A DNA stretch of 64,000 nucleotides, from positions 124,001 through 188,000 of the forward strand of contig CATQHF010000003.1 in the NCBI GenBank assembly GCA_958295865.1, given 5' to 3'. The position numbers and the translations under genes were made by a program. The notes below the pieces were generated by a model that saw only the letters and a list, made by a program, of their open reading frames with translations, had not been told where the DNA came from and searched no databases. This document shows positions 8,734-17,555 of the stretch, piece after piece (within the stretch, counting starts at the first letter, position 1; every line of letters begins with the position of its first letter). This stretch comes from an uncultured Dehalococcoidia bacterium (GTDB lineage Bacteria; Chloroflexota; Dehalococcoidia; Lucifugimonadales; JADFKI01).

Positions 8734-8752
8734 CGGTTGCGCGGTTGGGGGG

Positions 8753-9343
8753 CTAGGACGCCGCGATGCCGAGTTCGGCTTGCAGGTCTTTGATGGTTTC
8801 CGCGCGGCTGCGGGTTACTCTGCGCTCACGCAAGCCGATGGGCAGGTTCTGTACCTCCGGCTGTATCTTAATGGAGATGAGGATGGGCCCCTGCTCTTGC
8901 ATGATGTCCTCGATGCGTGTGGTGAACTCTTCGAGGTCGTCGAAGTTGTAGGCGGAGACATAGCCCGCGCCCTTTGCCATCGCCGCGTAGTCGATCTCCG
9001 CGGAGTTGGGGACGGGCTGGCCGCCGGTTGTGGCGTAGCATTCGTTGTCGAGCACGAAGTGAACGAAGTTGGCGGGCTTCTTGCCCGCGATGCTTGCCAG
9101 CACGCCGAGGTTCATCAGCAGGGAGCCTTCGGCATCGAATAGCACAATCTTTTCGTCCGGCAGTCCGAGCGCAAGGCCGAACGCGGCGGAAGTGGTGTGT
9201 CCCATTGCGCCGCCGAGAGAGATGTCTCGCGCCGGCTCTGTGCTGATGTCCGTCCAGTATCGGCCGGCAGTGCCCGCGGTCGTTACGATGGCATCGCCGC
9301 GATGAGACTTGAATGCGTTGAATACATCAACGGGGTTTATCAT
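8753..9343 (-). CDS. TPP-dependent decarboxylase, beta subunit (sulfopyruvate/phosphonopyruvate decarboxylase-like)
   Basis: This 196-residue protein is the C-terminal, pyrophosphate-binding half of a thiamine diphosphate enzyme. GGAMGHTTSAAFGLALGLP (about 44-62) and FDAEGSLLMNLG with the following LDNECYATTGGQ form the Mg-TPP site. Size and separate subunit organisation match ComE, the beta subunit of sulfopyruvate decarboxylase in coenzyme M synthesis, but related proteins decarboxylate phosphonopyruvate or other 2-oxo acids. The alpha subunit gene lies just upstream on the same strand, separated by a repeat of about 160 bases. The substrate is not proven. Confidence 0.82.
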   Translation of the reverse strand: MINPVDVFNAFKSHRGDAIVTTAGTAGRYWTDISTEPARDISLGGAMGHTTSAAFGLALGLPDEKIVLFDAEGSLLMNLGVLASIAGKKPANFVHFVLDNECYATTGGQPVPNSAEIDYAAMAKGAGYVSAYNFDDLEEFTTRIEDIMQEQGPILISIKIQPEVQNLPIGLRERRVTRSRAETIKDLQAELGIAAS

Positions 9344-9370
9344 ATTTTTTCTCCTTGTGTGTTCTATTGC

Positions 9371-9528
9371 GTCATTCTTGCGAAAGACCGTTACCCCTGC
9401 GAAAGCAGGGGCAGGAAGTCATTGCTTTTAGATTGCCTAAAACATGCGAAAGCGCCTACATTCTGAGTTCTGGATTCCCGTTTTCACGGGAATGACGAGA
9501 TGAAAACTCAAAATGTCCACAGAACCTA
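9371..9528. mobile_element. MITE-like element, copy lacking a clear left end
   Basis: This shares the interior of the complete copy at 5511: the two ATTCC hairpins, an AAAACATGCGAAAGCGCCTACATTCTGA-like core and the right terminus AAATGTCCACAGAACCTA at 9511-9528. The left terminal repeat is missing or too degraded to recognise. It fills the space between the two decarboxylase subunit genes, so its hairpins must be transcribed if the subunits share one messenger. Confidence 0.7.
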
Positions 9529-9548
9529 AAAGCAAGCGCCGTCCGCGC

Positions 9549-10067
9549 CTACCTGTTGAAGCCGTGATATTCGTCGCCAACTAGCACGACTACGGGGCGA
9601 TTGGTGGCGCGCGCTTCCTCGAAGGCTTCCGTGATTCGCTCGCCGTCCTCGTCCTGCTCGACGAGGTAGTAGTTGATGCGGAATGCGTTCAGGAACGGCT
9701 CTGTGTAGGTTGCGGCGGTGTCGGGCGTCTTGCCGCGCCGCGTCCAGCCGCGATAGCCGATGACCATCACCAGCGGGAAGCCGGTATCCAAAGCCATGCC
9801 GCGTATGGAGTCGCCCGACTCCATCATGCCGGTGTTCTGTATGAGGCATACGGGCACCTTGCCCGCGACATTCAAGCCGAGCGCCACGCCCATAGTCTCG
9901 CCCTCACGCGACACGGGGATTACATCCAGCCAGTCCTGATCGACCATCAGCTCGTAGAGGTAGTTCGTTTCGCTGTCCGGAATCGTGATGATGTGCGTTA
10001 CGCCGTTCTTCTTGAACTCTTCTATCAGAGTTTCGGGGCGAAGAATCTGAGGTTGCTGCTGAACCAT
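9549..10067 (-). CDS. TPP-dependent decarboxylase, alpha subunit (ComD-like)
   Basis: This 172-residue protein is the N-terminal, pyrimidine-binding half of a thiamine diphosphate enzyme. The VSREGETMGVALGL segment near residues 52-65 contains the glutamate that activates the cofactor. The length is that of ComD, the alpha subunit of sulfopyruvate decarboxylase. It should pair with the product of the gene at 8753 to make sulfoacetaldehyde from sulfopyruvate, or a similar aldehyde from another 2-oxo acid. The start is supported by a GGAGAG sequence upstream. A comB-like gene lies 18 kb away, but no other coenzyme M genes are seen. Confidence 0.82.
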   Translation of the reverse strand: MVQQQPQILRPETLIEEFKKNGVTHIITIPDSETNYLYELMVDQDWLDVIPVSREGETMGVALGLNVAGKVPVCLIQNTGMMESGDSIRGMALDTGFPLVMVIGYRGWTRRGKTPDTAATYTEPFLNAFRINYYLVEQDEDGERITEAFEEARATNRPVVVLVGDEYHGFNR

Positions 10068-10291
10068 GTTTCTCTCCTTTAACTAACTCGCCAAAGTTCG
10101 TATAGCCGTACCGATAGACATGCATATCAGGCGGTCATTATAAGTAGTTACAAGGAAGCGGTCAATTTTGGCGTATCAGGCTGCTTCACTCGACCACTTT
10201 CGTTGTCTCAAAACCTGTTCAACCCTTATCATGCGATATATTCGTTTTGGAGACTCAATCACCGACACCTTCAGTTTGGGAGATACCATCT

Positions 10292-10777
10292 ATGACACCA
10301 CAAGAGCGTATCCTGAAAATAGAGTCTTATAGCAATGCCTATGGCCTTCTCGTTGACGCGCTGAGCGAGTTCCCCAAGGAGATGTGGCAGTTCAGGGACG
10401 AGCATGGCTGCTGGAGCATCCATGAGCACATCATCCACATCACCGACAGCGAAGCGAACAGCTACATTCGCTGCCGCAGGCTGATTGCCGAGCAGGGCAA
10501 GCCCCTTATGGCATACGACGAAAATCGCTGGGCGACATCGCTTGACTATCACGACCAGAGCGCCGAAGACGCCATGGCGCTGTTCAAGTGGCTGCGGCGC
10601 AAGATCTACACGCTCATCAAGTCGCTCCCCGAACCCGTTTGGGCGCACGCCTCATACCATCCGGAAAATGGCGATACCACACTCGACGATTGGCTCGACA
10701 CCTACGAGCGGCATGTTCCTGAGCATATCGAGTACATGCGCCAGAACTACGATGCCTGGCGCGAAACTGCCGGCTAG
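10292..10777 (+). CDS. DinB family protein
   Basis: This 161-residue protein has the four-helix DinB/YfiT fold. The probable metal ligands are a histidine in HEHIIHITDSE (about residues 44-54) and the HVPEHIEYM pair near the C-terminus. Family members include bacillithiol and mycothiol transferases and many unknowns, so the reaction is not assigned. The ATG at 10292 is preferred over an upstream TTG because GGGAG at 10278-10282 lies nine bases ahead. Its last four bases overlap the end of the convergent CoA-transferase gene. Confidence 0.88.
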   Translation: MTPQERILKIESYSNAYGLLVDALSEFPKEMWQFRDEHGCWSIHEHIIHITDSEANSYIRCRRLIAEQGKPLMAYDENRWATSLDYHDQSAEDAMALFKWLRRKIYTLIKSLPEPVWAHASYHPENGDTTLDDWLDTYERHVPEHIEYMRQNYDAWRETAG

Positions 10778-12036
10778 ACCACGCCCGCATCGCGCAGCGC
10801 CGCCAGCTTAGACGGCGTAACCCCTATCTCGGCGTATATGGCTTCGTTGTGTTCGCCGAGCAGGGGCGGGCGGCGTTTGATTGCCCATGGGGTTGCCTTG
10901 AAGTCGTAGGGCGCGCCGACATATATGAACTCGGCGTCGAGTTCGGGATGCGCGACCGGCGCCTGCATGCCGCGTTCCTTGAAGTGCCTGTCCTCCAAGG
11001 TGTCCTCCGGCGAGTAGATGATGCCCCACTGAAAGCCCAAGTTCTGAGCGCGCACGAAGATGTCGTATGCGGTGTTCGCCATGCACAGCTCGCTCACGGC
11101 AGCCATGACTTCGTTCATCTGCCGGATCGCCACCGGATCGCGGTTGGCGATAGCCTCGCGGCTGGGCGGCGTGAGGTATTGGGACAGGTCGCCGACTAAG
11201 CCGTGTTCGTCGAGCCATGCGAGCAGGTGAAACCACTGCTCTTCGGTGCGCGCGGGGAAGCCGATGTTGACATAGCGCCCATCGCCGCAGAGCATCTGCA
11301 CCTCAGGCGTGGGCGTGGGCGATGAGTGCCGTCCCGTCTGTCGCTGCACGGTATCGCCCGCGACGAGCCAGTGATACACCGCTCCCTCGGTCGTAACATT
11401 CTGGGCGGCGTGCATGTTGACATCGATGAACTGCCCCTCGCCGGTGAACTGGCGATGCACGAGCGCGGTGAGTATGCCGATGGCGGCGAAGTGGCAGGCG
11501 GTGTGATACGCCTGATTGCCGCCGCCGCGCACGGGCGGGAGCGTGTGGTCGTCGTAGCCGCAGCTCCAGACGGGGCCGCCGAATGCCAGCGCCGTGAGGT
11601 CGGTAGTGGCATAGTCGCTGTAAGGCGCATCCTGCCCGAAGGGGCTGATGGCGGCGACGATTATGTCGGGCGTCGCCCGCGAGACGGCGTCGTAGCCGAT
11701 GCCAAGTGAATCGAGGTGTCGCGGCGGGCAGCTGTCTATTATCACATCGGACTGCGCCGCGAGCTGCATGAACAGGTCGCGCCCGGACTCGCTTTCCATG
11801 TCCAGGGTAACGCTGCGCTTGTTGCTGTTGTAGTGCCAGAAGTAGAGGCTGCGGTTCTTGTGCGGCTCGTCGTCGAGGAAGGGCGGGTATGAGCGCGTTT
11901 CGTCGCCGTCGGGCGGCTCGACCTTGATGACGGCAGCGCCCATGTCGGCGAGCAGCTTGCCGCACCAGCCGCCGAGCGCGCCGCCGAGCGCGCCGCCGAC
12001 CTCGAGGATACGCACATCGTCAAGCACAGATGTCAT
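10774..12036 (-). CDS. CaiB/BaiF (class III) CoA-transferase family protein, catalytic Asp replaced
   Basis: This 420-residue protein belongs to the class III CoA-transferase family, which moves CoA between carboxylic acids through an aspartyl-CoA intermediate. The fold markers are clear: VRILEVGGALGG at the N-terminus, VIKVEPPDGDETR near residue 37 and the conserved TGEGQFIDV near 205. In ungapped alignment with its neighbour, the position of the catalytic aspartate is Tyr177 (NQAYHTACHF), so it may be a non-catalytic subunit. It begins immediately after the stop codon of the next CoA-transferase gene, which suggests translational coupling and a heteromeric enzyme. Confidence 0.9.
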   Translation of the reverse strand: MTSVLDDVRILEVGGALGGALGGWCGKLLADMGAAVIKVEPPDGDETRSYPPFLDDEPHKNRSLYFWHYNSNKRSVTLDMESESGRDLFMQLAAQSDVIIDSCPPRHLDSLGIGYDAVSRATPDIIVAAISPFGQDAPYSDYATTDLTALAFGGPVWSCGYDDHTLPPVRGGGNQAYHTACHFAAIGILTALVHRQFTGEGQFIDVNMHAAQNVTTEGAVYHWLVAGDTVQRQTGRHSSPTPTPEVQMLCGDGRYVNIGFPARTEEQWFHLLAWLDEHGLVGDLSQYLTPPSREAIANRDPVAIRQMNEVMAAVSELCMANTAYDIFVRAQNLGFQWGIIYSPEDTLEDRHFKERGMQAPVAHPELDAEFIYVGAPYDFKATPWAIKRRPPLLGEHNEAIYAEIGVTPSKLAALRDAGVV

Positions 12037-13296
12037 TTAGATGACCCCCTTGGCATGCAGCGCTTCTTGCTCTGCCTTGTCCAGCATCAGTATCTCGTCG
12101 TAGAAGAAATCGTTGTCTTGTCCGAGCACGGGCGCGCCGCGCTCAATCTTCGCGGGCGTCTTGGACAGCTTCATGGGCATGCCCTCCACGCGGACGCATC
12201 CCATTTCGCGGTGCTTCACTTCGGGGAAGGTGTTCCACGCAAGCGAGTTCTCGTCCTTGTCCATGCGGTCTTCGGGATGCTGCACGGCGGCGGCGGGGAC
12301 GCCGCGCTCTTGCAGCGCGTTCATGGCGTCGGAGGGTGAGCGCGCGTCCGCCCACGCCTGTATTATGTCGTCCAGGGCGTCCTGGTTACGCATGCGGCTT
12401 TCCAGCGTGGCGAACCTGTCGTCCTTCGCAAGTTCGGGGTGTCCTATGACATCGCATAGGGCTTTCCAGTCGGAATCGTCGCGCGCGGAGATAGCCACCC
12501 ATTGGTCATCGCCCAGTGAGCGGTATATGCCGTGCGGCGCCATGGGCGGGAACACATTGCGGTTGCTGTGCGGGCTGTGCTTGCGGCGCATGGGACGCTT
12601 GTTCACCGTGTAGTCCAGCAGCGCGGGGCCGTTCAGGGTGAGGGCGGCATCGGTGCAGGACAGATCGACATATTGCCCTTCGCCAGTCTTGTTGCGGTGG
12701 TATAGCGCCATCAGAATGGCGATAGCCATGAAGTAGCCGCCGGTATGATCCATGTGCGAGAAGCCCCAGCCCGCCGGGGGCATGTCGGGCAGCGCGGACT
12801 GGAATGTTAGGCCTGAGACGGCTTGCACGACGGGTCCCCAAGTCTTGAAATGCTTGTAGGGTCCTGCGTGTCCGAAGCCGCAGTTGGAGACATAGATTAT
12901 ATCGGGCTTGATGGTCTTCATCTCTTCGTAGGGGAAGCCCCAGCGTTCCATCACGCCCGCGCTGAAGTTTTCGGTAACAACATCGCTGATAGATATGATT
13001 TCGCGTAGGATTTGCTTGCCGCGCTCGCTCTTGGCGTTGAGGGTGATGCCAATCTTCTCGATGTTGTGGTTGTTGAACATGCCGCCCAAGTTAGCGCCGC
13101 GCCGCTCGTCTATGTAAGGCCCGTTGCCGCGGAAGATGTCCCATCCGCCCTGCGAGAGCCTGTCTTCGATGCGGATGACCTGCGCGCCAAATGCGGCGAA
13201 GAAGCGCGTTGCGCCCGCTCCGGCAAGCTGCCCCGAGAAGTCGCATATCCGAATGGGCGCGAGCGCGCCCCTGCTTTCGTCTGTCGCCATATTCAA
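12037..13296 (-). CDS. CaiB/BaiF (class III) CoA-transferase, catalytic-type
   Basis: This 419-residue class III CoA-transferase has the expected motifs: IRICDFSGQLAGAGATRF at the N-terminus, IRIEDRLSQGGWD near residue 41, and TGEGQYVDLS near 208. Asp183 in SHMDHTGGYF sits where the family's catalytic aspartate lies, so this paralogue is likely active. The acids involved are unknown. It is the first gene of a two-gene minus-strand unit with the CoA-transferase at 10774, with zero bases between them. The pairing recalls two-subunit enzymes such as benzylsuccinate or succinyl-CoA:malate CoA-transferase, but that is analogy only. Confidence 0.92.
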   Translation of the reverse strand: MNMATDESRGALAPIRICDFSGQLAGAGATRFFAAFGAQVIRIEDRLSQGGWDIFRGNGPYIDERRGANLGGMFNNHNIEKIGITLNAKSERGKQILREIISISDVVTENFSAGVMERWGFPYEEMKTIKPDIIYVSNCGFGHAGPYKHFKTWGPVVQAVSGLTFQSALPDMPPAGWGFSHMDHTGGYFMAIAILMALYHRNKTGEGQYVDLSCTDAALTLNGPALLDYTVNKRPMRRKHSPHSNRNVFPPMAPHGIYRSLGDDQWVAISARDDSDWKALCDVIGHPELAKDDRFATLESRMRNQDALDDIIQAWADARSPSDAMNALQERGVPAAAVQHPEDRMDKDENSLAWNTFPEVKHREMGCVRVEGMPMKLSKTPAKIERGAPVLGQDNDFFYDEILMLDKAEQEALHAKGVI

Positions 13297-13435
13297 GTCC
13301 CCCTGACCTCTCTGTACACGATGAACACTGCGGCTGATTATAACGCCAAGCGGTGGCGGTTGCCATAGTGGGTTGTACGGGCATGTTACTATGTTCCCGT
13401 TTGGCGATTGGGGACGGAATTAAGGAGGCGTGGAC

Positions 13436-14524
13436 TTGAGTGGCGTATTGGAGGGCTTTCGGGTTTTGGAGTTTGGCGAATATGTGGCTTCGCAGGTGTT
13501 GGGGATGCTGCTTGCGGATCAGGGCGCTGAGGTGGTCAAGGTGGAGCCGCCGGGCGGGGGCAGGCTAAGAGGGGGCGCGCCGTTCGCGGTGTGGAATCGG
13601 GGCAAGAAGTCGGTCGTCGTGGACGCTTCAGGCGATAGCGGCGCGGGTGTCATAGAGCGGCTGGCGGCGAGCGCGGATGTGCTTGTGAGCGACTCCCGCG
13701 TACTGCCGAGCGGCGTCGGCGTGGAGCGGATACAGGCGGCGAACCCGCGCTTGGTGAGCGTGTGCCTGCCCGCTTTCGGCGCGGAGCATGCGGACGCATC
13801 GCTGCCGCCGCTGGAGACGCTTGTCGCGGCGGCAACGGGCATCTATATGGACAAGGGAAGCGGCGCGCCGAGCTTCATATCCGTGCCGCATGCGAGCATC
13901 TTCGGGGCGCTTGGAGCCGCGCCCGCCGTCATTGCGGCGCTGCTGCACAGGGAAGCGACGGGCGAGGGGCAGCGCATCGAGCTGCCCCTGTACGACGCGA
14001 TGTTCGGGGCGATGGGCGCGCAGGCGGTCTTGTTGCCGGAAACATCGCCGGACGCAATCCCGACGGTTCATCCGGTCATAGCGCGCTTCTATGAGTGCGC
14101 CGATGGGCGCTGGGTGAACATCAACGCGGGCTATCCGCGCGCGCTGATACCGATGGCGCGCGCCTTCGGACATCCTGAGTGGGCGGAGCCGCTGCTCGAC
14201 ACTGATAGCCTGCTGGCGCACCCGGAGGACAGGCAGCTTTGGATTGACACGCTGGAGCGCACATGGAGAAGCCGCCCCGCGCTGGAATGGGAGCAAATTA
14301 TGGACGAGGCGGGCGTGCCATGCACGATGTGTCGCAGCGTCGATGAGTGGCTGGAGTGCGAGCAGTCGTCGGCTATGGGCGCGGTGGTGGAGGTGGACGC
14401 CCCGACATTTGGGCTGATGCGGCAGGTGGGCGTACAGGTGCATCTGAGCGAAAGCGAGGGCGGCATACGGCGACACGCGCCCGCGCTCGGCGAGCATACT
14501 GACGAGATACTCGCGGGACTCTGA
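13436..14524 (+). CDS. CaiB/BaiF (class III) CoA-transferase family protein, catalytic Asp not conserved
   Basis: This third family member has about 362 residues, shorter than the other two. It shows the FRVLEFGEYVASQVLG start, VVKVEPPGGG near residue 34 and TGEGQRIELP near 175. Counting back from that motif, the catalytic aspartate position is Ser (ASIFGALG), so activity as a transferase is doubtful. I chose the TTG at 13436 because AAGGAGG (13422-13428) lies seven bases ahead; the GTG at 13430 is only one base from it. The gene is divergent from the CoA-transferase pair, across a short shared promoter region. Confidence 0.87.
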   Translation: MSGVLEGFRVLEFGEYVASQVLGMLLADQGAEVVKVEPPGGGRLRGGAPFAVWNRGKKSVVVDASGDSGAGVIERLAASADVLVSDSRVLPSGVGVERIQAANPRLVSVCLPAFGAEHADASLPPLETLVAAATGIYMDKGSGAPSFISVPHASIFGALGAAPAVIAALLHREATGEGQRIELPLYDAMFGAMGAQAVLLPETSPDAIPTVHPVIARFYECADGRWVNINAGYPRALIPMARAFGHPEWAEPLLDTDSLLAHPEDRQLWIDTLERTWRSRPALEWEQIMDEAGVPCTMCRSVDEWLECEQSSAMGAVVEVDAPTFGLMRQVGVQVHLSESEGGIRRHAPALGEHTDEILAGL

Positions 14525-14536
14525 CGGGCGAGCGGC

Positions 14537-16279
14537 TTACAGGATGTCGCTGTCGGGGTTGCCGAGCATCATTTCGCGGACCAGGGGGATGGGCGGCGCG
14601 CCGTGCGATAGCAGGTCGTCGTGGAAGCGCTTGATGGAGTAGGCGTCGCCCATCGCGGCGCGGTAGTCGTCGCGCAGCTTCAGAATCATGAGCTTGCCGA
14701 GCGTGTAGTTGAGATACATCGGGTCGAATGTGCCGCGCATCGCCTCTTGGCGGGCGGGCAGCGCCTCCAAGAAGGCGTTGTCCATGAAGAAGCGTGTCGC
14801 CTCGTCGAGCGTCATGCCCTGCGTGTGCATCTTGATGGCGCATATCAAGCGGCAGTCGCGCAGCAGCGCTTCCAAGAGCTGCCCCAGCGCGTTTTGCGGT
14901 TCGGGCGCGTAGCCCTGCTCGATCATCATCTGTTCGGCGTAGTGCGCCCAGCCCTCCCAGAACGAGTACGCGCCGAATACGCGGCTTACGATGGAGTCGG
15001 CGCTGCGCGTGTGCAAGTAGTGGATATAGTGGCCCGGGTAGGCTTCGTGGACGGACACGGCGCGGAGGGTGGCATAGTTGAACGATGTCAGCCACTGCTC
15101 CTTCTCGGCGTCGCTCCAGTGGTCTTCGACCGGGGTGACATAGTAGTAGGTCTCGGTCGCTGTCCGCTCGTAGGGTCCGGGGAAGTCGAGGGCGGCGAAC
15201 GCCCAGCGCATGAACGAGGGCGTGGGGGCTGTCCGGCAGCGCACCTCGGACGGGACGCTCACGATGTCGTTGTCTATGAGATACCGACGGATGTCCTCCA
15301 GCATGTCCCGCGTCTCGGCGATGAGCGCGTCGGCGGCGGGATGATCGGCGGCGACGGACGCGATGACCGCGCCGGGCGTCTTGCCGGCGTCGATGCTCGC
15401 GGCAATCTCCGTAAGGCGCGCCAGATTGCGCCGCAGGTCTGCCTCGCCTATGTTCAGCAGGTATTCCAGGGGCAAGTCCACCATCTCGCCGTATCGGAGA
15501 AGCGCGGAAAACCTCTTTGTGCCTATGGCGAATGAGGCGTCGGCGTAGGGGCGCAGCGCCTTGAGGTGAGCGACGAACTCGCGCACGGCGGCGGTTGCGG
15601 ACGCGCGCGCGGCTTCAAATCGGCGGTGCGGGTCGTCGTGCGTCGGCGGTTGTGGTTCGACAGGCTCACCACGAACGGAGGGGGTAGGCTCACCGTGAGC
15701 GGGAAGGGAAGGTTCACCACGAACGGAGGGGGTAGGCTCATTGTGAGCGGGAAGGGTAAGGTCGGTTTCGTAGAAGGCGGCGATGCCCGTGTATGCCTCG
15801 ATGCTTGCTTCCAGCACGGGCGCGGCGAGCCGCCCGCTCATGACCGCCTTGAGTTCTGACAGGTAGCCCGGCACGCCTTCAAGCGCCTGCGTGAGTGATG
15901 CCGCGCGCTGCTCGGGCGGGGCGTAGTCTCGCTTGATGTAGCCGCTCAGTTCAATGTGTTGGAGCATCTCCATCGGGTTGGTTTCGTGCCAGCGCAGCTC
16001 GTTGAGTTCCAGCAGTTCCTTGTGGAGGGCGGCGGTGAGTGTGCGATGGTCGTAGTAGGCGCGCACGCTGAGCGCGGTGGTGTCTATGCTGTCCAGGGAG
16101 GCTAATTGCTGCTTGAGTTCGCCCGCCCTGTTCGCCAGCGATGCCCGCGATATGCTGGGCAGCCGCCCGTCGTACTCATGCAGTCCGAGCCGCGACGCCG
16201 TGCTGGGGTACTGCTCCCAGGTCGCTGATAGTATGCGCTCGGTGGCTGCGTCGAATAGGCGGTTTGCGCTGTTGGTCAT
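14537..16279 (-). CDS. DUF885 family putative metallopeptidase-like protein
   Basis: This protein of about 580 residues belongs to the DUF885 family. The SVHEAYPGHYIHYLH segment in the C-terminal half gives an HEAxPGH zinc-site pattern that matches the family's proposed peptidase-like centre; EGWAHYAEQM further on is also conserved. The substrate is unknown. The ATG at 16279 is chosen because AGGAG lies six bases ahead, and the longer reading upstream is proline-rich and unlikely. Near residues 155-190 a block rich in the tetrapeptide-like unit RGEP/HGEP interrupts the normal sequence; it comes from a dispersed DNA repeat inserted in frame. Confidence 0.88.
   Translation of the reverse strand: MTNSANRLFDAATERILSATWEQYPSTASRLGLHEYDGRLPSISRASLANRAGELKQQLASLDSIDTTALSVRAYYDHRTLTAALHKELLELNELRWHETNPMEMLQHIELSGYIKRDYAPPEQRAASLTQALEGVPGYLSELKAVMSGRLAAPVLEASIEAYTGIAAFYETDLTLPAHNEPTPSVRGEPSLPAHGEPTPSVRGEPVEPQPPTHDDPHRRFEAARASATAAVREFVAHLKALRPYADASFAIGTKRFSALLRYGEMVDLPLEYLLNIGEADLRRNLARLTEIAASIDAGKTPGAVIASVAADHPAADALIAETRDMLEDIRRYLIDNDIVSVPSEVRCRTAPTPSFMRWAFAALDFPGPYERTATETYYYVTPVEDHWSDAEKEQWLTSFNYATLRAVSVHEAYPGHYIHYLHTRSADSIVSRVFGAYSFWEGWAHYAEQMMIEQGYAPEPQNALGQLLEALLRDCRLICAIKMHTQGMTLDEATRFFMDNAFLEALPARQEAMRGTFDPMYLNYTLGKLMILKLRDDYRAAMGDAYSIKRFHDDLLSHGAPPIPLVREMMLGNPDSDIL
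15652..15756. repeat. dispersed repeat inserted in frame inside a gene
   Basis: Two nearly identical units of about 49 bases, each made of a GGTTC...CACCACGAACGG part and a GGAGGGGGTAGGCTCA...GTGAGCGGGAAGGG part, lie within the DUF885 gene. The same sequence occurs outside genes at 34232-34256 and, degraded, near 27860-27912. In the gene it is read as a low-complexity Pro/Glu/Arg/Gly stretch without breaking the frame. Confidence 0.75.
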
Positions 16280-16469
16280 GGGTTGCTCCTGTGATGGTTC
16301 GCGCTGCGTGGTCAGCAAGTACATCTTACTATATGGGAGGCTGGCGGTGGCTGATACGGGTGGCTGATATAGAGGGACGGGATGGGGAATGGGTTCACAT
16401 GGCGGGCGTGGGCGTGATAGGCTTGGTGGTGGCGGTGGCACGCCTATCATGTATGAGCAAGAGGGGTTT

Positions 16470-17441
16470 ATGACTCAGGAGCAGGAAGAGATCAAGGATA
16501 TGCTGGGGACTGTCGGCGAAGACCCCGGCTATGTATGGATGTCGGGTGAGCGCGTGGCGTGGGACGATGCGAATGTGCATGTGTCGATGCTTGGGTGGTC
16601 TGCTATATCCATGGTGTTCGAGGGGATTCGGGGCTACTGGAACGCGGAGGAAGAGCAGCTCAACATCTTCCACCTGGAGCAGCACCTAGAACGGCTGCTG
16701 CGATCCATGAAGGTGATGCGGATGACCTCGCCGTGGTCTATTGAGGAACTCAAGCGCGCGGTCATCGACTTGATACAGGCGAACGAGTTCCGCGACGACA
16801 TATATGTGCAGCCGCTGGCGTACTTTGGCGGGAGCACGACGCCGGGCTATCTGCCGGTGCAAGAGCAGGACGGCGACATCACCATATTCAACCGTCAGAT
16901 TGGTTCGGTGCTGGGTTCGGGGCGCACGGTGAATTGCGGGGTAAGCTCGTGGACGCGCATATCGGACAATGTGATGCCGCCGCGCGTGAAGGCGATAGCG
17001 AACTACCAGAACAGCCGCTATGTGGCGGACGAGTCCTCGCGGCATGGGTATGACTTCGGCATCATCCTGAATCCGCAGGGCAAGGTAGCGGAGATTTCGT
17101 ATGCGTGCCTGTACATCGTGCGGGACGGGAAGGCGATAACGCCGCCGGTGTCGGCGGGCATCCTGGAAAGCATTACGCGCGACGTGGTGGGGCAGCTCTT
17201 CGAGAATGAGCTCGGTGTTCCGGTCGTGGAGCGGGAGGTCGATCGCACGGAGTTGTACATAGCGGACGAGATTTTCATCTGCGGCACGGGCGCGGAGATC
17301 CAGGCGGTGGATAGCGTGGACGGTTACAGGATAGGGAGCGGCGGCGTGGGACCGGCGGTTACGGCGCTGGAGCAGCTGTTCCATGACATCGTGAGGGGGA
17401 AGGACGCGCGGTATTCGGAGTGGCGGACGGGCGTGTATTAG
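16470..17441 (+). CDS. class IV (branched-chain type) aminotransferase
   Basis: This protein of about 323 residues has the fold-type IV PLP enzyme layout. GERVAWDDANVHVSMLGW near the N-terminus and FEGIRGYW follow the branched-chain aminotransferase pattern, and the PLP lysine is in PPRVKAIANYQNS near residue 176. The usual glutamate is present in KVAEISYACLYIVRDG, but the normally small GSGEN stretch after it is ISYAC, so substrate choice may differ from that of IlvE. The start is placed at the ATG at 16470 with GAGGGG just ahead; an in-frame ATG at 16449 is possible. Confidence 0.88.
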   Translation: MTQEQEEIKDMLGTVGEDPGYVWMSGERVAWDDANVHVSMLGWSAISMVFEGIRGYWNAEEEQLNIFHLEQHLERLLRSMKVMRMTSPWSIEELKRAVIDLIQANEFRDDIYVQPLAYFGGSTTPGYLPVQEQDGDITIFNRQIGSVLGSGRTVNCGVSSWTRISDNVMPPRVKAIANYQNSRYVADESSRHGYDFGIILNPQGKVAEISYACLYIVRDGKAITPPVSAGILESITRDVVGQLFENELGVPVVEREVDRTELYIADEIFICGTGAEIQAVDSVDGYRIGSGGVGPAVTALEQLFHDIVRGKDARYSEWRTGVY

Positions 17442-17555
17442 GGCTGGCGTCGGTGGACTGGATGGGCGACGGGTCGGTTGCCCGCACATACGAAAATCAA
17501 ACACATATCCCTATCGGCAATCGATGGGGAAGGGACAATAGTGAAGGAGAAGATG

